From: Holophagaceae bacterium
GTDB lineage: Bacteria > Acidobacteriota > Holophagae > Holophagales > Holophagaceae
NCBI GenBank assembly: GCA_003158505.1
Contig: PMJK01000015.1
Location: 904 to 7,923 of the forward strand
Length of the DNA stretch: 7,020 nt
Direction of reading: 5' to 3'
Numbering within the stretch: position 1 is the first letter of the stretch; each line of letters begins with the position of its first letter. Positions 4,864 through 7,020 of this stretch are shown here, piece by piece. The notes below the pieces were generated by a model, which saw nothing but the letters and a program-made list of their open reading frames with translations, ran no database searches and was not told the DNA's origin. Position numbers and translations under genes: made by a program.

Positions 4864-6636
4864 ATGTGGCTGATCAAGACTCTCTACGTGCTGCTGGAGC
4901 GGCTCCTGTTCAATTCCCTCCCAAAGAAGATCCTGGGCTGCATGGTCCCCCTCTTCGCCATGCTGCTGATCTTCAGTTGGCATTCCATGACCGTCGTCCG
5001 CACCCTCAGGTCGAGTCTGTCCGGAGGGGCGACAACTCCGGAGACCCTTGAGCTGCTGGCGCGGACCGAGCGGCTGGCCACCCTGTTCCCCTGGCTGGCG
5101 CTGGCGTTCTGTGCCATCGCCTTCCTCACCGTCTACCTGTCCCTGGCCGTGCCCTTGAAACGGATCACGAAGGTGATTCAAGAGGGTGACTTCTCCCATG
5201 ACATCACGCTGGAAACCCACGACGAGATCCAGAAACTGGCTGACGGCTATAACCTCTTCGCCGTCAAGATCAGGGGGATCCTGGGCAATTCCAAGCAGCT
5301 GGGCCTATCCATCGCGGTGGGATCCACGCGCACGACCAAGCTCACGACCGACTCCGCCCTGGACGCCCAACGCCAGGGGGATTTTTCGGAGCGCATCATC
5401 CACACCAGCCAGGAGGTGGCCGAGGCCATCGGCAACATCGCCCGGGTGACCAGCCATATCAATAGAACCACCCACGAGAACCTTGAGTCGGCCCGCCGCA
5501 CCCATCTCGAACTGATCGAAGCGGACCATGGGATGGCCACGACCAATCAACGGATGGTCTCATTCGCGGAGCTGGTGGGTAGGCTGACCGAGCGGTCCGA
5601 GCGCATCGGCGACGTGGTCCAGCTCATCGAAGACGTGGCAGAGCAGACGAAGCTTCTGGCCCTCAATGCCTCCATCGAAGCCGCCCACGCAGGCGAAGTG
5701 GGCAAGGGTTTCGCCGTGGTGGCGGAGGAAGTCCGGAAACTCTCGGATAACGTGGGCGAAGCCGCCGATGAGATCTCCAAGAACCTGGGCGCCATGCTCA
5801 GGGAAGTGGAGCAGACCTCCCTGGGAATCCAAGAGATCTCTCAGGACTTCCAGGGAACCACCGCCATCCTCGGCCGGGCCTCGGAGCACTTCGCCAAGAT
5901 GGTCCGGGATTTCGAGGAGAACACGGCCCAGCTCTCCGGCGCCACCACCGCCGTGGAAGGCATTTCAGTCACCAGCAAAGAGATCCACCAGCAGGCCCAG
6001 GACATTCAGGGTCTGAGCGTGGTGGCGAACCGCCGGCTCCAGGAGGCGAACCGATACTCCGTGGACATGAACCAGGCCACCGAAACCCTGCTCGAACAGG
6101 TCTCCCAGTTCCAGACGGGCACCGGGGAACTGGAAGCCGTGATCAGGCTGGTGGCTCACTGGCGGGATGTCATGCAAGCCCGGATCCTGGAGCTCGCCGG
6201 GCAGGGCGTCCAGGTGTTCGACCGGGAGTACCGGCCCGTGCCCCACACGGATCCCCCGAAGTACCTGACCTCCTATGCTGAAGTCTTCGCCCGGGAACTC
6301 CAGCCGATGATCGATACGGCCCGCAAGGATCTCGGCTCGATCTATTCTTTGGCCGCGGACTACAACGGATACGTAGCCATCCACCACTCGGACTCGTCTG
6401 AACCGATGACGGGGGATCCCAAGGTGGACCGTCTGAAGAGCCGGCACCAGAGGCTCTTCTTCAACGTCGAGACGGAAAAACGCCGCGTGCGGAACACGGA
6501 GGCCTTCCTGCTCCAGACCTACATGCGCGACACCGGGGAGATCCTCAACGATCTCTCCATGCCCATCTATATAAATGGCGAGCACTGGGGAGCGATGGTC
6601 AATGGATTCAACCCCGAGCGGTTCATCCAGGGCTGA
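4864..6636 (+). CDS. Methyl-accepting chemotaxis protein with C-terminal cytoplasmic sensor-like domain
   Basis: Membrane chemoreceptor of 590 residues that would control CheA/CheW. TM1 is about residues 22-40 and TM2 about 73-96. The 32-residue loop between them is too short for a periplasmic ligand domain. A HAMP domain follows (about 97-148; PLKRITKVIQEGDFS, then HDEIQKLADGYN), then a possible degenerate second HAMP (QGDFSERI at 171-178, QEVAEAIGNIARV). The signalling tip is EQTKLLALNASIEAAHAGE (260-278) plus GKGFAVVAEEVRKL. After the coiled coil, residues 425-588 form a C-terminal domain with FDREYRPVPHTDPPKYLT, DYNGYVAIHH, RNTEAFLLQTYMRD and MPIYINGEHWG. I recognise these from a family of MCPs with C-terminal sensory domains. 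There is no NWETF-like receptor-modification tail. ATG 4864 has GAGG eight bases upstream. The stop abuts the stop of the convergent cytochrome gene. The C-terminal domain probably senses an internal cue; the ligand is unknown. Confidence 0.95.
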   Translation: MWLIKTLYVLLERLLFNSLPKKILGCMVPLFAMLLIFSWHSMTVVRTLRSSLSGGATTPETLELLARTERLATLFPWLALAFCAIAFLTVYLSLAVPLKRITKVIQEGDFSHDITLETHDEIQKLADGYNLFAVKIRGILGNSKQLGLSIAVGSTRTTKLTTDSALDAQRQGDFSERIIHTSQEVAEAIGNIARVTSHINRTTHENLESARRTHLELIEADHGMATTNQRMVSFAELVGRLTERSERIGDVVQLIEDVAEQTKLLALNASIEAAHAGEVGKGFAVVAEEVRKLSDNVGEAADEISKNLGAMLREVEQTSLGIQEISQDFQGTTAILGRASEHFAKMVRDFEENTAQLSGATTAVEGISVTSKEIHQQAQDIQGLSVVANRRLQEANRYSVDMNQATETLLEQVSQFQTGTGELEAVIRLVAHWRDVMQARILELAGQGVQVFDREYRPVPHTDPPKYLTSYAEVFARELQPMIDTARKDLGSIYSLAADYNGYVAIHHSDSSEPMTGDPKVDRLKSRHQRLFFNVETEKRRVRNTEAFLLQTYMRDTGEILNDLSMPIYINGEHWGAMVNGFNPERFIQG

Positions 6637-6990
6637 TCACTTGGTGGGGGGGACCACCAGTTTCCAATCCGCATGGCACTCCAGGCACTGCACCGTCTGG
6701 GGCTTGTGCTGGTGATGGCACTCCGTGCAATAGATGGGCTCGTGGGGGGAATCGTGCGGATTATGGGGGACCTTCTTCGTCAGCGCCTTCATGGCGGGAT
6801 AGTCCCCATGACAGACCATGCAGGCCTCGTCCGGCACGGCTGCCGTGACGGGCTTCTCCTTCTGGTGGCAGTCGAAGCAGATCAACTTCCACTGTGTGTG
6901 GGGTCCCGGCAGAGTCCTTTTTTCCTCTGCACGAAGACCAAACACCACCATGCCCGCCAGCCCCAGTACCACGACTCGAAGAAGACGCAT
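6637..6990 (-). CDS. Small periplasmic tetrahaem cytochrome c (STC/CctA-like)
   Basis: Exported electron-transfer protein of 117 residues. Residues 1-21 form a signal peptide: basic MRLLR, a hydrophobic core, and probable cleavage after GLRA. Four CxxCH haem sites are present: CFDCH (38-42), CMVCH (57-61), CTECH (88-92) and CLECH (102-106). Additional His residues (31, 76, 79, 83, 93, 95) could be the sixth ligands for bis-His haems. Haem spacing and the segments HNPHDSPHEPIYCTECHHQH and CMVCHGDYPAM parallel Shewanella STC (CctA), which carries HKPHDGNLVCADCHAVH and CQSCHG. STC shuttles electrons across the periplasm between membrane quinol dehydrogenases and terminal or outer-membrane reductases; that role here is inferred by homology. 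The start ATG (6988-6990) is preceded by a G-run only four bases away, an unusually close ribosome binding site. It converges on the chemoreceptor gene with no gap. Confidence 0.9.
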   Translation of the reverse strand: MRLLRVVVLGLAGMVVFGLRAEEKRTLPGPHTQWKLICFDCHQKEKPVTAAVPDEACMVCHGDYPAMKALTKKVPHNPHDSPHEPIYCTECHHQHKPQTVQCLECHADWKLVVPPTK

Positions 6991-6999
6991 ATGACCCCC

Positions 7000-7016
7000 C
7001 GTCCTCTTATCGGACG
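7000..7016 (-). promoter_or_regulatory. Small inverted repeat upstream of the cytochrome gene
   Basis: CGTCC (7000-7004) and GGACG (7012-7016) form a perfect 5-bp inverted repeat around a 7-base spacer, nine bases before the cytochrome start codon. On the minus strand the spacer includes GATAAG, a weak -10-like hexamer. The upstream region is cut by the window edge, so function cannot be judged. Confidence 0.2.
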
Positions 7017-7020
7017 AATG

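Noticed and set aside
4297..5220. 307-codon minus-strand open frame crossing the hemerythrin-chemoreceptor spacer
   Set aside because: It is antisense to two convincing genes and has low-complexity, Gly/Arg/Pro-rich composition without motifs.

Overview
The window is GC-rich bacterial DNA, densely packed with genes. High GC, a KdpDE-type sensor system, an oxygen-binding hemerythrin, a chemoreceptor and a periplasmic tetrahaem cytochrome of the Shewanella STC type suggest a Gram-negative, motile, redox-versatile bacterium. A Geothrix/Holophaga-like acidobacterium or a deltaproteobacterium would fit, but this is a guess from gene content. No rRNA, tRNA, CRISPR array, insertion sequence or phage gene was seen.

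Layout. Positions 1-330 (minus strand) hold the first 110 codons of an ammonium transporter, cut by the window edge. A 129-bp divergent intergenic region follows. It contains a tandem T-rich direct repeat (413-432) that closely resembles the KdpE operator of enteric bacteria. From 460 to 4718 four plus-strand genes are packed with gaps or overlaps of only a few bases: a short KdpD-like sensor kinase without the usual N-terminal KdpD domain, a KdpE-like response regulator, biotin synthase bioB, and a two-lobed hemerythrin-like protein with a cysteine-bearing tail. They look like one transcription unit.

A 145-bp spacer (4719-4863) follows, unusually rich in inverted repeats, including a 12-bp bulged stem just before the ribosome binding site of the next gene. 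That gene (4864-6636) encodes a membrane-anchored chemoreceptor with almost no periplasmic domain and a C-terminal cytoplasmic sensor-like domain. It ends base-to-base against the stop codon of a minus-strand gene (6637-6990) for an exported small tetrahaem c-type cytochrome.

How they may work together. The kinase and regulator form a phosphorelay. The operator-like repeat beside their promoter, shared with the ammonium transporter, suggests autoregulation and/or control of amt. No kdpFABC potassium pump is in the window, so the output of the system is open. Biotin synthase has oxygen-labile Fe-S clusters, so co-transcription with an O2-binding hemerythrin may be protective; this is inference. 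The most notable items are the KdpE-box-like repeat, the atypical operon content and the structured leader of the chemoreceptor.
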